Source: Pseudomonadota bacterium (GTDB taxonomy: Bacteria; Pseudomonadota; Alphaproteobacteria; Sphingomonadales; Sphingomonadaceae). From it: a stretch of DNA of 64,000 bases. The notes under the pieces were generated by a model. The model did no database searches, had not been told where the DNA came from, and saw nothing but the letters and a program-made list of their open reading frames with translations. The stretch covers positions 1 through 64,000 of the forward strand of contig CAUJIW010000183.1 of NCBI GenBank assembly GCA_963205175.1, given 5' to 3'. Position 1 is the stretch's first letter. Every line of letters begins with the position of its first letter. A program made the translations under genes and the position numbers. Positions 17,499-29,234 of this stretch are shown here, in pieces.

Positions 17499-18509
17499 AT
17501 GGCCAGCATCGCCCCGTCGCCGCTTGCGCCCGCCCAACGCTATGGCCTGCCGATCCCGGTCGGCTGGTATCACCTGTGTCCGGCCGATGAGCTGGCGCCC
17601 GGCGCCGTGCGCACGCTGACGCTGTTCGGCGGCCAGTGGGTGCTGTTCCGCGATCAGGCCGGCACCGCCGGTGTGGTGGAGCCCTACTGCCGGCATCTGG
17701 GCGCCCATCTGGGTGTCGGCGGCGTCGTCGACGGGGCGCTGCTGCGCTGCCCGTTTCATAAGTGGGGCTACGACACCGCCGGCTTCTGCCGCGACATTCC
17801 CTATGCCCGCAAGATGCCGCCGGTGCTGGAACGCGCGCCGGCGCTGCGGGCACTGCCGGTGCGCGAGGCGGCCGGCGGCATCTGGGCCTGGTACCACCCG
17901 GCGGGCGCGGCGCCCGACTGGTCTCTCGACGCGCTGGTCGAGGCGGTGCCGGCGGACTGGCGGCAGCGGGCGGGGCCGGTGCACGACATCCACACCATCG
18001 CCCAGGAGATCGGCGAGAACAGCGTCGATGGCCCCCACCTGGTCTATGTCCACGGTCAGCCGGTGGTGCCCAACGGCCAGTCGCAGTACGCGGGACCGCT
18101 ACGCCAGACACTGATCAATACGCAGCTGCCGATCGAGGGCGAGGACGGCCAGATGCACAGCTGCGACTACCGGCTCAACCTCCAGCAATGGGGGCCGGGT
18201 CTGCAGATCCTGCGCCAGGAGCGCTATGTCAGCCTGCTCAACATCATGACCATCACGCCGCTCGACACCGCGCTGACGCGTCTGCGCTTCACCTTTTTCC
18301 ATCCGCCCTACGAGGATGGCTTCCGCCAGCGGATGATCGACGAGCTGATCGAGGAACAGGTCGGCCAACGCGGCGACTATGCGGGCGTTGAAGCGGACTT
18401 GCCGATCTGGGACAACAAGATCTATCGCGCCCAACCCCTGCTGTGCGATGGCGACGGGCCGATCCTGCAGTACCGCGCCTGGTTCCGGCAATTCTATCCT
18501 GTCGCGTGA
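17499..18509 (+). CDS. Rieske [2Fe-2S] oxygenase, KshA/steroid-desaturase-like (second)
   Basis: This 336-residue protein has C64-x-H66 and C84-x2-H87 as Rieske cluster ligands (YCRHLGAHLG, CPFHKWGY) and a textbook mononuclear iron site N174-x2-D177-x2-H180-x4-H185. The CxHLGAHLGxGG form matches the KshA/Neverland branch more closely than the first Rieske protein of this run, so the two are not recent duplicates and probably act at different positions. AAGGAG precedes the ATG at 17499. It is the last gene of the run; the next gene is an antiporter after 181 bases. Electron donors (ferredoxin and reductase) are not encoded in the run. Confidence 0.87.
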   Translation: MASIAPSPLAPAQRYGLPIPVGWYHLCPADELAPGAVRTLTLFGGQWVLFRDQAGTAGVVEPYCRHLGAHLGVGGVVDGALLRCPFHKWGYDTAGFCRDIPYARKMPPVLERAPALRALPVREAAGGIWAWYHPAGAAPDWSLDALVEAVPADWRQRAGPVHDIHTIAQEIGENSVDGPHLVYVHGQPVVPNGQSQYAGPLRQTLINTQLPIEGEDGQMHSCDYRLNLQQWGPGLQILRQERYVSLLNIMTITPLDTALTRLRFTFFHPPYEDGFRQRMIDELIEEQVGQRGDYAGVEADLPIWDNKIYRAQPLLCDGDGPILQYRAWFRQFYPVA

Positions 18510-18690
18510 CGGGGCGCCAACATAAGGCGGAGTGCCGTCGCAGCATGCCCGGCCTTGTCTGGAGGCGATGGCCTGCATATCTTTAAAGCCTGCGCAGCAA
18601 TGATGTTGGCAACACGGCGGTCGCCGTGAGGATGGGCTTTCTCCGCGACGGCGTCGCCAAAGGGGGCAAATAGGTGTCTGGCGATCGCTG

Positions 18691-20343
18691 ATGCAACATG
18701 GACCTCTCATCCCGACCATTGTGGCCGGCCTGACGGTCGCCTTCATTTTCGGCCTGCTTTCCCATCGGTTGCGTGTGTCGCCTCTCGCGGGATACCTGCT
18801 GGCGGGTATCATTGTCGGCCCCTTCACGCCGGGGTTTGTCGCCGATGGCGGACTGGCGGCGGAACTGGCGGAAATCGGTGTCATTCTGCTGATGTTCGGC
18901 GTCGGACTGCATTTCTCGCTGCGTGACCTGCTGTCTGTTCGTCATGTGGCGGTACCGGGCGCTATCGGCCAGATTGCGGTGGCCACGCTTGCCGGCGTCG
19001 GGCTGGCGATGCTGCTGGGCTGGTCACTGGGAGCGGGCATCGTCTTCGGCCTTGCGTTATCGGTGGCGAGCACGGTGGTGCTGCTCCGGGCCTTGCAGGT
19101 GCGCAATCTCCTCCACACCGAACGGGGGCGTATCGCCGTTGGCTGGTTGATCGTCGAGGATCTGGCGATGGTACTGGCGCTGGTTCTCTTGCCTGCCGTT
19201 GCCAGTGCCGCTACCGGCGCGGGCGTTACGTTCGGCGCATTTGTCGGCGCACTGGCGCTGACTTTGCTCAAGGTATCGGGTTTCGTTGCCTTCATGCTCC
19301 TGATTGCCCGTCGCGCCATTCCTGCACTGCTGCATTATGTCGCGCACACCGGTTCGCGGGAGCTCTTTCGCCTTGCGGTGCTCGTGATGTCGCTGGGGGT
19401 GGCCTTCGGGGCGGCGATGCTGTTTGACGTTTCGTTCGCGCTGGGAGCATTTTTTGCCGGGATCATCCTTGGTGAAACCCGGTTGAGCCAGCGGGCGGCA
19501 GAAGAGACAATGCCTCTGCGGGATGCCTTCGCGGTCTTGTTCTTTGTCTCGGTGGGTATGCTGTTTGATCCGCGGATCATCATCGAGCAACCGCTGCCGC
19601 TGCTGGCCACGGTGACCATCATCATCGTGGGCAAGTCGCTAGCGAGCTATGTCATCGTCCGCCTGTTCGGGCATCCGCATGGTACGGCGCTGGTTATATC
19701 GGCCAGCCTGGGTCAGATTGGCGAATTCTCGTTCATTCTTGCAGCCCTCGGGGTCAGCCTGAATTTGCTGCCGCCGGATGGGCAGGATCTGGTTCTTGCC
19801 GGCGCGATGTTTTCCATCCTCATCAATCCGTTCCTGTTCAACTGGATCGGCCGGCTCGATCCCGAGGCCCTGGGAGTTGCCGAGCAGTCAGCCCCCGGCA
19901 CGCCGCCGCCGGCCCCGGACGCTCATGGTGGTCATGTCGTCCTTGTCGGTTATGGCCGGGTCGGCCGGCGTGTTGGCCAGGCCCTCATGGTGAACCGGAC
20001 GAGGCTGGTGGTGATCGAGGAGATCGCCGAGCAGGCCGAGGCGGCGCGACGGGATGGCGCCGAGGTCATTGTGGGTAACGCCGCCAGTCCCGAAGTTCTC
20101 GCCAAGGCGGATCTCGCGAAAGCCGCCCAGTTGCTGGTGGCCATCCCGGAAGGGTTCGACGCTGGTCAGGTGGTGGAACAGGCCCGCCACGCCAGTGCTG
20201 ACCTGGCCATCATCGTGCGCGCCCACTCGGACGCCGAGGTGGCGCACCTGCGCCGCCTCGGCAGCACTCATGTGGTGATGAGCGAGGACGAGACCGCGCG
20301 CCGCATGTTAAGTCTGGCCATGCCGGCTACCGCCACCTTGTAG
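18691..20343 (+). CDS. Kef/YbaL-type cation:proton antiporter with TrkA-N domain
   Basis: This 550-residue protein has an N-terminal Na+/H+ exchanger domain with about 12 membrane segments (residues about 6-390) and a cytoplasmic TrkA-N (RCK) domain from about residue 412, starting HVVLVGYGRVGRR, which binds nucleotide. This layout matches the YbaL (RosB) branch of CPA2 antiporters, which exchange K+ or Na+ for H+. The first ATG of a plausible start is at 18691, without a strong ribosome-binding site. No KefF-like ancillary gene is adjacent. Base composition is slightly lower in GC than the preceding operon. It is convergent with the mutase gene. Confidence 0.9.
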   Translation: MQHGPLIPTIVAGLTVAFIFGLLSHRLRVSPLAGYLLAGIIVGPFTPGFVADGGLAAELAEIGVILLMFGVGLHFSLRDLLSVRHVAVPGAIGQIAVATLAGVGLAMLLGWSLGAGIVFGLALSVASTVVLLRALQVRNLLHTERGRIAVGWLIVEDLAMVLALVLLPAVASAATGAGVTFGAFVGALALTLLKVSGFVAFMLLIARRAIPALLHYVAHTGSRELFRLAVLVMSLGVAFGAAMLFDVSFALGAFFAGIILGETRLSQRAAEETMPLRDAFAVLFFVSVGMLFDPRIIIEQPLPLLATVTIIIVGKSLASYVIVRLFGHPHGTALVISASLGQIGEFSFILAALGVSLNLLPPDGQDLVLAGAMFSILINPFLFNWIGRLDPEALGVAEQSAPGTPPPAPDAHGGHVVLVGYGRVGRRVGQALMVNRTRLVVIEEIAEQAEAARRDGAEVIVGNAASPEVLAKADLAKAAQLLVAIPEGFDAGQVVEQARHASADLAIIVRAHSDAEVAHLRRLGSTHVVMSEDETARRMLSLAMPATATL

Positions 20344-20414
20344 GCGGGACGCGGAGGAGAGAGTTCACGTCCCCCCTTGTCGGGCTGACCTGTTGCGGTA
20401 CGGCAGCGGGGTCG

Positions 20415-22559
<2,145 letters not shown>

Positions 22560-22630
22560 GTGATCCTCGACTTCCGGTCCGCGCGTCGCCCGGGCCGAAT
22601 CCCCGCTGGACGCACCTATGCTCGATGATC

Positions 22631-22718
22631 GCATTGCAAATTTTGTGACAGATTTGAAGCGCCGAGATGCGAATATCGGCGGGCGGGCGCCCCGCAACCT
22701 GCAAAAATTGTAAAATGC
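22631..22718 (-). promoter_or_regulatory. AT-rich inverted repeat upstream of the mutase, possible ScfR/PccR-type operator
   Basis: GCATTGCAAATTTTG at 22631-22645 and GCAAAAATTGTAAAATGC at 22701-22718 form an imperfect inverted repeat 72 to 159 bases upstream of the mutase start. Read on the gene's strand, the halves contain TTTGCAAT and TTTTTGCA. Short-chain fatty acyl-CoA regulators such as PccR of Rhodobacter sphaeroides are known to recognise TTTGCAAA repeats near propionyl-CoA genes. The match is partial, so the assignment is inference. Confidence 0.35.
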
Positions 22719-22776
22719 GAGATCGACGCCGGATGCAAGCCATGCTGCCGCCGTCCGGCGTTGCACGGCTCGCCAT

Positions 22777-24693
22777 TCAGCCGATGCGGCCTCCATCATG
22801 ACGCGTGACCAGCACGACCGATGGACGCGGCGGCATGTCGGGCTGGAAGTCCGGCCACCGGGTGGCTGGGTTCTCGAACGACGAGTCGCGCCCGAAGGGA
22901 GCGTAATCCCGGGTGCCATCGGCTGCCGGGTGCTGGATGGACAGGAACAGCGCGCGGCCATCGGGCGTGAAGCAGGGGCCACAAAGCTCGGCGCCCACCG
23001 GCACGCGGAAGAACATGCGGCTGGTTGCTCGCAGAGCCCCGTCTGTTTCGATGGCGTAAAGACCGTCCGCGGTGCCCGTTTGTCCCCAGGCCGCCCCCTG
23101 GTCGGTGGCGACCCACAGACGGCCGTCGGCATCAATGGCACAGTTGTCTGGTGAGCCAAACCAGCCATTGGCGCTGGTCACCGGGTTGTAAGTGGCGCCA
23201 ACGGTGCCGACCGACGGGCTGCCACAGCGCAACAGGATCTCCCAGCGGAACGTGGTGGCGGCATGATCGCCATCCGGGGCCACCAGTTCGACGATATGGC
23301 CGAAGGTGTTCACGGCGCGCGGGTTGGCGGCATCAATCTCGCCGGCCTGGCGGCGAGTGTTGTTGGTGAGCATGACGTAGACCCGCCCATTGCTGGGGTG
23401 GGGCTGCACATCCTCCGGCCGGTCCATCGGTGTGGCACCCATCAGAGTCGCGGCCTTGCGGGCCTCGATGACCACGTCCGCCTGGCTGGCAAAGCCATTT
23501 TCAGCAGTCAGTGGCCCGTGTCCGAAGATCAGGGGCAACCAGGTGAGCGAGCCATCGGCATCGAAGCGGGCGGCGTAGAGCGTGCCGTCGTCCAGCAGGT
23601 CGACGTTGGCGGCGCGATTGCGCGGGTCGTAGCGCCCCTTGGTGACAAACTTGTAGACATACTGGAAGGTCTCGTCGTCGCCCGAATAGACCACGATCCG
23701 ACCGTCAGGGTTGATGACTGTTTCCGCCCCCTCGTGCTTGAAACGGCCAAGTGCGGTGCGCTTCCTCGGCGTTGACAACGGATTTTGCGGGTCGATTTCG
23801 ACAATCCAGCCGAAACGGTTGGGTTCGTTGGGCTCATGGCTGACGTCGAAACGCTTCTGGGCGAGGCTGAACCGGGAGAAGCCGCCGGCACCGATACCAT
23901 AGTTGAAATGATTTTCCGTCTCGCGATGACCTTCAGGCAGCACTCCCCGGAAATACTGGTCGAAGTTTTCCTCGCCGGTCAGGTAGGTGCCCCAGGGCGT
24001 CACGCCGCCGGCGCAGTTGTTCATGGTCCCGGTCACCATCCGGCCGGCGGGATCGGCGCCGGTCTTCATCCGGTCGTGGCCAGCGGCGGGGCCGCTGATG
24101 GCGATGGGGGTCGACCGGCAGCTGACGCGCCGGTTGAACCGGCTGTCGGCGACCGTTGCCCATCCCGCGCCATCGCGCCGCAGTTCGATAACCGAGACGC
24201 CATGGGCTGCCAGTTCGATCTGCGCCATTTCCGGCGTATAGGCCGACGGGTCCAGTGTGACGCCGTCGCCGGAGGACTTCATGAGTCCGGGGAACATCAG
24301 TTGCGGAATGGTGTACTCATGGTTGACGCATAGCAGTGCGCGATCAGCGCTGATCGGGATGAAACCGATGTAGTCGCAGTTGTAGCCGAACTGCATTTCC
24401 TGCGCGGCGGCGGTCTGGCGCATCGGATCGAAGGCAGGTGCGCCTGGAAGCACCGGGTCACCCCAGCGCAGCAGTATCGCGGCATCGTGGCCGGGCGCCA
24501 CATGGTGGGTTTCGTCGACGCCGTGGCTGATTTCGCCGAACTCGAAGGAGGGCGATGCTGCACCGGCGCGCACGTCGGCCGCGCGCAAGGGGCTGGGCAG
24601 GACAGCGAGTGCGGATGTGGCCAGCGCCGCTTTCAGGGCATCGCGGCGGCCAAAGCGATGCGTGACAATGTCGGCGAAGGGTAGACCAGCCAT
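22777..24693 (-). CDS. PhoX-like (DUF839) protein, Tat-exported
   Basis: This 638-residue protein begins with a twin-arginine signal ([18 protein letters not shown]; Arg 16-17) with cleavage near LRAAD. The mature part has PhoX-family hallmarks: [37 protein letters not shown] and [20 protein letters not shown]. PhoX enzymes are calcium- and iron-dependent periplasmic alkaline phosphatases that fold before Tat export. Some DUF839 proteins lack proven phosphatase activity, so the enzymatic role is likely rather than certain. It lies downstream of the GGDEF/EAL gene (73-base gap) on the same strand. No Pho box was recognised upstream, so control by phosphate is not shown. Confidence 0.85.
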   Translation of the reverse strand: MAGLPFADIVTHRFGRRDALKAALATSALAVLPSPLRAADVRAGAASPSFEFGEISHGVDETHHVAPGHDAAILLRWGDPVLPGAPAFDPMRQTAAAQEMQFGYNCDYIGFIPISADRALLCVNHEYTIPQLMFPGLMKSSGDGVTLDPSAYTPEMAQIELAAHGVSVIELRRDGAGWATVADSRFNRRVSCRSTPIAISGPAAGHDRMKTGADPAGRMVTGTMNNCAGGVTPWGTYLTGEENFDQYFRGVLPEGHRETENHFNYGIGAGGFSRFSLAQKRFDVSHEPNEPNRFGWIVEIDPQNPLSTPRKRTALGRFKHEGAETVINPDGRIVVYSGDDETFQYVYKFVTKGRYDPRNRAANVDLLDDGTLYAARFDADGSLTWLPLIFGHGPLTAENGFASQADVVIEARKAATLMGATPMDRPEDVQPHPSNGRVYVMLTNNTRRQAGEIDAANPRAVNTFGHIVELVAPDGDHAATTFRWEILLRCGSPSVGTVGATYNPVTSANGWFGSPDNCAIDADGRLWVATDQGAAWGQTGTADGLYAIETDGALRATSRMFFRVPVGAELCGPCFTPDGRALFLSIQHPAADGTRDYAPFGRDSSFENPATRWPDFQPDMPPRPSVVLVTRHDGGRIG

Positions 24694-24766
24694 GGGGGAG
24701 CCTCACGAGAGGAAGGGTAGAACGTGCCTTCCCTCTGGCAGGGCTCTGTGTCGGTTCGATGACAGA

Positions 24767-26782
24767 TCAGCAGCTCTTTGCGCCGATTGCCGTTCGTGGT
24801 GCGCCGGGCCGTGGCAGCAGATGTTCCGCCTGGTCGGCCGGTAGCGGCTTGCCAAGCAGGAAACCCTGCACTGTGTCGCAGCCGTGATCGCGCAGAAAGT
24901 CGAGTTGGGTGGTTGTCTCGACGCCTTCTGCCGTAACAGTGAGCTGGAGCGAGCGCGCGAGATCGATAATGGTGGTGACAATGGGGACGCCCTCGCCGTT
25001 ACCATCAAGGTCGTTGACGAACGCGCGATCGATCTTGAGTTTGCTGACGGGCAACTGCTTGAGTACTGCCAGCGAGGAATAGCCGGTGCCGAAATCGTCG
25101 ATCGCGACATGGACCCCCAGGGCGCGCAGCTGACGCAGCCGGTCCGCTGCCGCCACGGGGTCGGCCATCAGCGCGCTTTCCGTTACCTCCAGTTCAAGAC
25201 ACTGGGGGGGCAGGCCGGTATGCGCCAGTACGGCCGCCACCTGATCGATGAAGTTGTTGGTCTGGGTTTGCAGCGGCGACACATTGACCGCCACCATCAA
25301 TGTCGTGCCGGCCATCCGGTTCCACTGCGACACCTGCCGGGAGGCCTCGTGCAGCGCCCAGTTGCCCAGCGCGCCGATCATGCCGATGTCTTCGGCCAGC
25401 GGGATGAAGGTGGACGGCGGCACCATGCCGAGTTGCCGGTGCCGCCAGCGCATCAGCGCTTCAAAGCCTTGCAGGGTCTGGTCACGTGCGCTGAAGATCG
25501 GCTGATAGTGCAACAGCAGTTCACCCCGCTCGCAAGCCTGGCGCAGGTCACGGGTGAGCATGGATCGCAGGCGATAGGATTCGTTCATGCCGGCGGCGTA
25601 GAACTCGACGGGGTGATGACCCTGTTCGCGCGCTCGCCCCAGCGCCAGTTCAGCGTCGGACAGCAGGGTCTCCGGCGCCGCCGCGTCGGCCGGGAATACG
25701 GTGACCCCCATCGTTACGCGCAGGTGGACCGTCTCGCCGTTCAGCCGGTAGGGCTTGTTCACGGCCAGACTCAATCTTTCAGCAAGTTGCTGAGTGGTGG
25801 CGTTACCAATGAGCCCGCGGACCACCACGCCGAAGTCGTCCGGCCCCACGCGAGCGACAACACCCAGAGCGCCCGTGCCGCGTTCCAGCCGGCGGGCCAT
25901 TTTGCGCAGCAGCAGGTCGCCTGCGCGCATGCCGAGCTCGTTGTTGATTTCGCGGAAACGCTCGATGTTGAAGCGGGCCACCAGAACCTGCTCGTCCTTG
26001 AGCAACGGTCCGGTTGACATTTCACGCAGTTTTTCGATGAACATGACGCGATTGGGAAGTCCGGTCAGGGCGTCGAAGTGTATCAGTTGCTGGATGCGGA
26101 CATCCGCTTCCTTTGAATGGGTGATGTCTGTGGCAACGCCGACCAGGCAGGTTGGGACGTCATTGGCATCGCATATCACCCGACCGCGCATGCCGACCCA
26201 GCAGTAATGACCATCGCTGTGTCGCAGGCGATACTGGTCGGCCTGCTCCTTGAAGGGGCGATGCAGCATGCGCCGCATCGTTGCGGTGGCGCGCTCCCGA
26301 TCGTCGGGATGCATCCGCTGACGCAGAATGTCGGTTGGCAACGTTGCATCATTGGGTAATCCCAGCAACGTTTTCAATTGGGGCGACAGCACCAGGGTGC
26401 GGCTGTCGAGATGCCACTCCCATACGCCACTGCTGGTGGCCGAAAGCGCGAGTTCCAGCCGTTCGCCATAATGACGCAGCTGTGCCTGATGCACGCAAAT
26501 GCGCCGGCCTGTCACACACAGGACCGAATAGAGCAGGATGGCGGTCAGTCCGACATAGAACCAGCCCTTGTAGGTCTGCAGTATGGCGACCTGCTGGGCG
26601 GACATGGGCAGGCTGTTCACCAGGTGATCGCTGCCTGCAATCCACAAGGCTCCCACCAGTGCGTAGGCAAGCGCCAGTAGCGCTGGCAGGCGGCGATACC
26701 CGACTGTCCCGAGGACAATGCGCCGTGTCGCTTCGGCGGCGGTAGCCGGCATCTCAGCCGTGTCGGTATGCTTCGCGGTCAT
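24767..26782 (-). CDS. Membrane PAS-GGDEF-EAL protein with degenerate GGDEF, probable c-di-GMP phosphodiesterase
   Basis: This protein has 671 residues from the ATG at 26782; a TTG at 26824 would add 14. Two membrane segments (about 32-52 and 74-92) precede a PAS/PAC region (about 105-222), a GGDEF domain (about 235-395) and an EAL domain (about 405-660). The GGDEF motif reads GPDDF at 313-317 and the upstream metal Asp is replaced in RFNIERF, so cyclase activity is unlikely. The EAL domain keeps EALMRW (441-446), VTESA, DDFGTGYSS and AEGVET, so hydrolysis of c-di-GMP is expected. The degenerate GGDEF may bind GTP as a regulatory site. Output would be a motility or biofilm switch. Confidence 0.88.
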   Translation of the reverse strand: MTAKHTDTAEMPATAAEATRRIVLGTVGYRRLPALLALAYALVGALWIAGSDHLVNSLPMSAQQVAILQTYKGWFYVGLTAILLYSVLCVTGRRICVHQAQLRHYGERLELALSATSSGVWEWHLDSRTLVLSPQLKTLLGLPNDATLPTDILRQRMHPDDRERATATMRRMLHRPFKEQADQYRLRHSDGHYCWVGMRGRVICDANDVPTCLVGVATDITHSKEADVRIQQLIHFDALTGLPNRVMFIEKLREMSTGPLLKDEQVLVARFNIERFREINNELGMRAGDLLLRKMARRLERGTGALGVVARVGPDDFGVVVRGLIGNATTQQLAERLSLAVNKPYRLNGETVHLRVTMGVTVFPADAAAPETLLSDAELALGRAREQGHHPVEFYAAGMNESYRLRSMLTRDLRQACERGELLLHYQPIFSARDQTLQGFEALMRWRHRQLGMVPPSTFIPLAEDIGMIGALGNWALHEASRQVSQWNRMAGTTLMVAVNVSPLQTQTNNFIDQVAAVLAHTGLPPQCLELEVTESALMADPVAAADRLRQLRALGVHVAIDDFGTGYSSLAVLKQLPVSKLKIDRAFVNDLDGNGEGVPIVTTIIDLARSLQLTVTAEGVETTTQLDFLRDHGCDTVQGFLLGKPLPADQAEHLLPRPGAPRTAIGAKSC

Positions 26783-26965
26783 AGGCCTACGCAACCCCAA
26801 CAAAGTTGTGGCAGTCTCACTCAACCCAATCCCCAGTCGTCATAGTGTCGAGTCGAGGTGAAAGGACGGTTAATGGTCTCCCGACGCCGGGGCGATGGAC
26901 AGTTGGCCGTTGCCGGGGTTGGAGTAGAGTGAAGCTGATGTCGGCCCGACAAGGGGGAGGTACGG

Positions 26966-28762
26966 ATGACGAGAGGGCTGTTGGTTGCTGTCGGGCTGGT
27001 GTTGCTGTTGGGGGCGGGGCAACCGGCGTCGACGGCGGAGGTCCAAGGACGGCCAGAGTCTGAGGCGTTGGCCACACTGCTGGATGATCACTGGACCTAT
27101 GTCCTGAACGAAAATCCGGTGCTGGCGACGTCACTGGGCGTGCGCCGTTTGGATGGCAGGCTGGGTGATCAGTCGGTCGCGGCGATGGATCGCCAGAGGG
27201 CGTCGCTGGAGGCGCTGATCAGGCGGGCGGAGGCGATTGACCCTGCTCGACTGTCAGCGGCGGAGCGGGTCAATCGCGCCATCCTGATCCGCGATATGAA
27301 GACGGAACACGACGGCCTGGCTTTCGGTCAGCGGCTGATGCTGTTCACCACCTACAGCGCCTGGCATACCCAGTTTGCCGGCCTGCCCGATGCGGTGCCG
27401 TTTTTCACTCGCGCCGATTACGACAGCTATCTTGGCCGTCTGGCGGAATATCCGCGTCTGAACGCCGAGGGTATCGCCACGACACGCGCGGCCCTGTCGG
27501 GAGGGTTCGTCCAGCCCTGCGCGGCGATGGTGGGGTTCGAGAAGACCATCGAGGCCCACATTGTCGACGATGTTGACCAGTCGGTGTTCATGCGCCCGTT
27601 TGGCCGGCGGCCAGACAGCATTGACGATGCGGCCTGGGCAGACCTGAAAAAGCGGGCCCTGTCGCTGGTGCGAGACAAGGTCATCCCGGCCTATCGGGAT
27701 TTTCTGGCGTTCTACACCGGGGAATATGCGCCACGCTGCCGCCAAAGCGTTGGCGCGTCTGCCTTGCCGCAGGGAGCGGACTATTACCGTTATCGCGCCC
27801 GGGCGATGACGACGACCGAACTGACACCTGACCAGATTCATCGCATCGGTCTCGATGAGGTGGCGCGCATCCAGAAGGAAATGGACAAGGTGGCGTTCGC
27901 CGCCGGGTTTGCCGGTCGCCAGACCTACGCCCGCTATCTGCGGGAGGAGCCGCGTTTCTATGCACGGAGTCCCGATGAACTGCTGTTGCATGCCGGAGCG
28001 CTGGCCAAGCGGATCGACGGCGAGTTGCCAAGATTGTTTGGTCGACTGCCGCGCCTTCCCTATACGGTGAAGCCAATTCCGGCTGATCAGGCGGAAGGCA
28101 CGACGACGGCCTACTATGAACCCGGCGCCGGCTCGGCGGGCCGGGCCGGCGTGTACCGGGTGAATACCTCGCATCTTGATCAGCGACCGCTGTACGAACT
28201 GCCGTCGCTGACCGTGCATGAGGCCGTGCCGGGTCATCATCTGCAGATTGCTCTTCAGCAGGAGCTGAATCTTCCCGATTTCCGCAAGTACACCAGCTTC
28301 TTCACCGCGTTTGTCGAGGGCTGGGCGCTTTATGCTGAAACGCTTGGCCATGACATGGGGCTCTACGACAAACCGGAAACCCAGTTCGGGCGGTTGTCAT
28401 ACGAGATGTGGCGCGCGTGCCGTCTGGTGGTGGACACGGGACTGCACGCCAAGGGCTGGACCAAGCAGCAGGCGATCGATTTCATGACAGCCAACACGGC
28501 GCTCAGCCCGCACAACATCGAGGCGGAAGTGAACCGCTATATCACCTGGCCCGGTCAGGCGTTGGCGTATAAGATCGGCGAGTTGCGCATCCGCGCTCTC
28601 AAGGCGCGGGCGCAAGCGGCGCTGGGGCCGGCTTTCGATCTCAGAGCCTTTCACGATGCGGTGCTGGAGAATGGCGCGGTGCCGCTTGATGTGCTGGAGG
28701 CGCATATTGATGGCTGGATCGCGGGCCGGAAACAACGCCATCAACAGGAGGCAGGATCATGA
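26966..28762 (+). CDS. DUF885 family exported protein, metallopeptidase-like
   Basis: This 598-residue protein has a signal peptide of about 24 residues (LVAVGLVLLLGAG, cleaved near ASTAEV), so it acts outside the cytoplasm. The rest is DUF885, with HEAVPGHHLQ at about 418-427, an HExxxGH-type arrangement that would bind zinc, and a second conserved segment FVEGWALYAE that would supply a further Glu ligand. Families of this type resemble M32/M3-like gluzincins but their substrates are poorly known. GGGGGAGG precedes the ATG. Its stop overlaps the start of the GFA gene (ATGA), so the two are translationally coupled. Confidence 0.85.
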   Translation: MTRGLLVAVGLVLLLGAGQPASTAEVQGRPESEALATLLDDHWTYVLNENPVLATSLGVRRLDGRLGDQSVAAMDRQRASLEALIRRAEAIDPARLSAAERVNRAILIRDMKTEHDGLAFGQRLMLFTTYSAWHTQFAGLPDAVPFFTRADYDSYLGRLAEYPRLNAEGIATTRAALSGGFVQPCAAMVGFEKTIEAHIVDDVDQSVFMRPFGRRPDSIDDAAWADLKKRALSLVRDKVIPAYRDFLAFYTGEYAPRCRQSVGASALPQGADYYRYRARAMTTTELTPDQIHRIGLDEVARIQKEMDKVAFAAGFAGRQTYARYLREEPRFYARSPDELLLHAGALAKRIDGELPRLFGRLPRLPYTVKPIPADQAEGTTTAYYEPGAGSAGRAGVYRVNTSHLDQRPLYELPSLTVHEAVPGHHLQIALQQELNLPDFRKYTSFFTAFVEGWALYAETLGHDMGLYDKPETQFGRLSYEMWRACRLVVDTGLHAKGWTKQQAIDFMTANTALSPHNIEAEVNRYITWPGQALAYKIGELRIRALKARAQAALGPAFDLRAFHDAVLENGAVPLDVLEAHIDGWIAGRKQRHQQEAGS

Positions 28763-29217
28763 TTCTGACCGGTGGGTGCCAGTGCGGCGCCAAGCGCTAC
28801 CGCGTGGAAACCGAGTCGCCTGAGGCGTATTATTGCCACTGCCGCATGTGTCAGAAGGCGGTGGGCAACGTCTTTGCGGCGTTTGTCAATGTTCCCAAGG
28901 CCGCCGTCGACTGGGCGACGCTGGGCCCCGATCTCTACCATTCGTCACGCCTTGCGGAACGGGGTTTTTGCGCCCGTTGCGGCACGCCGCTGAGCTTCGC
29001 CTTTCCCGACTCCGATCGTATGGACTTGACGATCGGCAGCCTCGACGACCCGGTCGCCGTGCACCCCAGCAGCCATTTCGGCATCGAAAGCCGGGTGCCC
29101 GGATGGAGTCATGAGGATGGACTGCCAGGCAAGCGGGTCGACGACTCACCGGAGATCGTTGCCCGCTGGGAAGCGGCCTACGGCGTTGGCACCAGACCAG
29201 GCGAGATCAGGCCGTAA
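28759..29217 (+). CDS. GFA-domain (glutathione-dependent formaldehyde-activating enzyme-like) protein
   Basis: This 152-residue protein has the cysteine pattern of the GFA/CENP-V fold: C7-x-C9, C26-x-C28-x2-C31 and C71-x2-C74, which would bind two zinc ions. Founding members attach glutathione to formaldehyde, but most GFA proteins have no proven substrate and this name should be read as a fold label. It overlaps the DUF885 gene by four bases and probably shares its mRNA. It converges on the secreted-protein gene 17 bases away. Confidence 0.85.
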   Translation: MILTGGCQCGAKRYRVETESPEAYYCHCRMCQKAVGNVFAAFVNVPKAAVDWATLGPDLYHSSRLAERGFCARCGTPLSFAFPDSDRMDLTIGSLDDPVAVHPSSHFGIESRVPGWSHEDGLPGKRVDDSPEIVARWEAAYGVGTRPGEIRP

Positions 29218-29234
29218 ATCGGGAGGTGGCGTCC

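Noticed and set aside
22560-23168. An N-terminal extension of the mutase
   Set aside because: The extension overlaps the PhoX-like gene, lacks family similarity, and the ATG at 22559 has a good ribosome-binding site and family-typical start.
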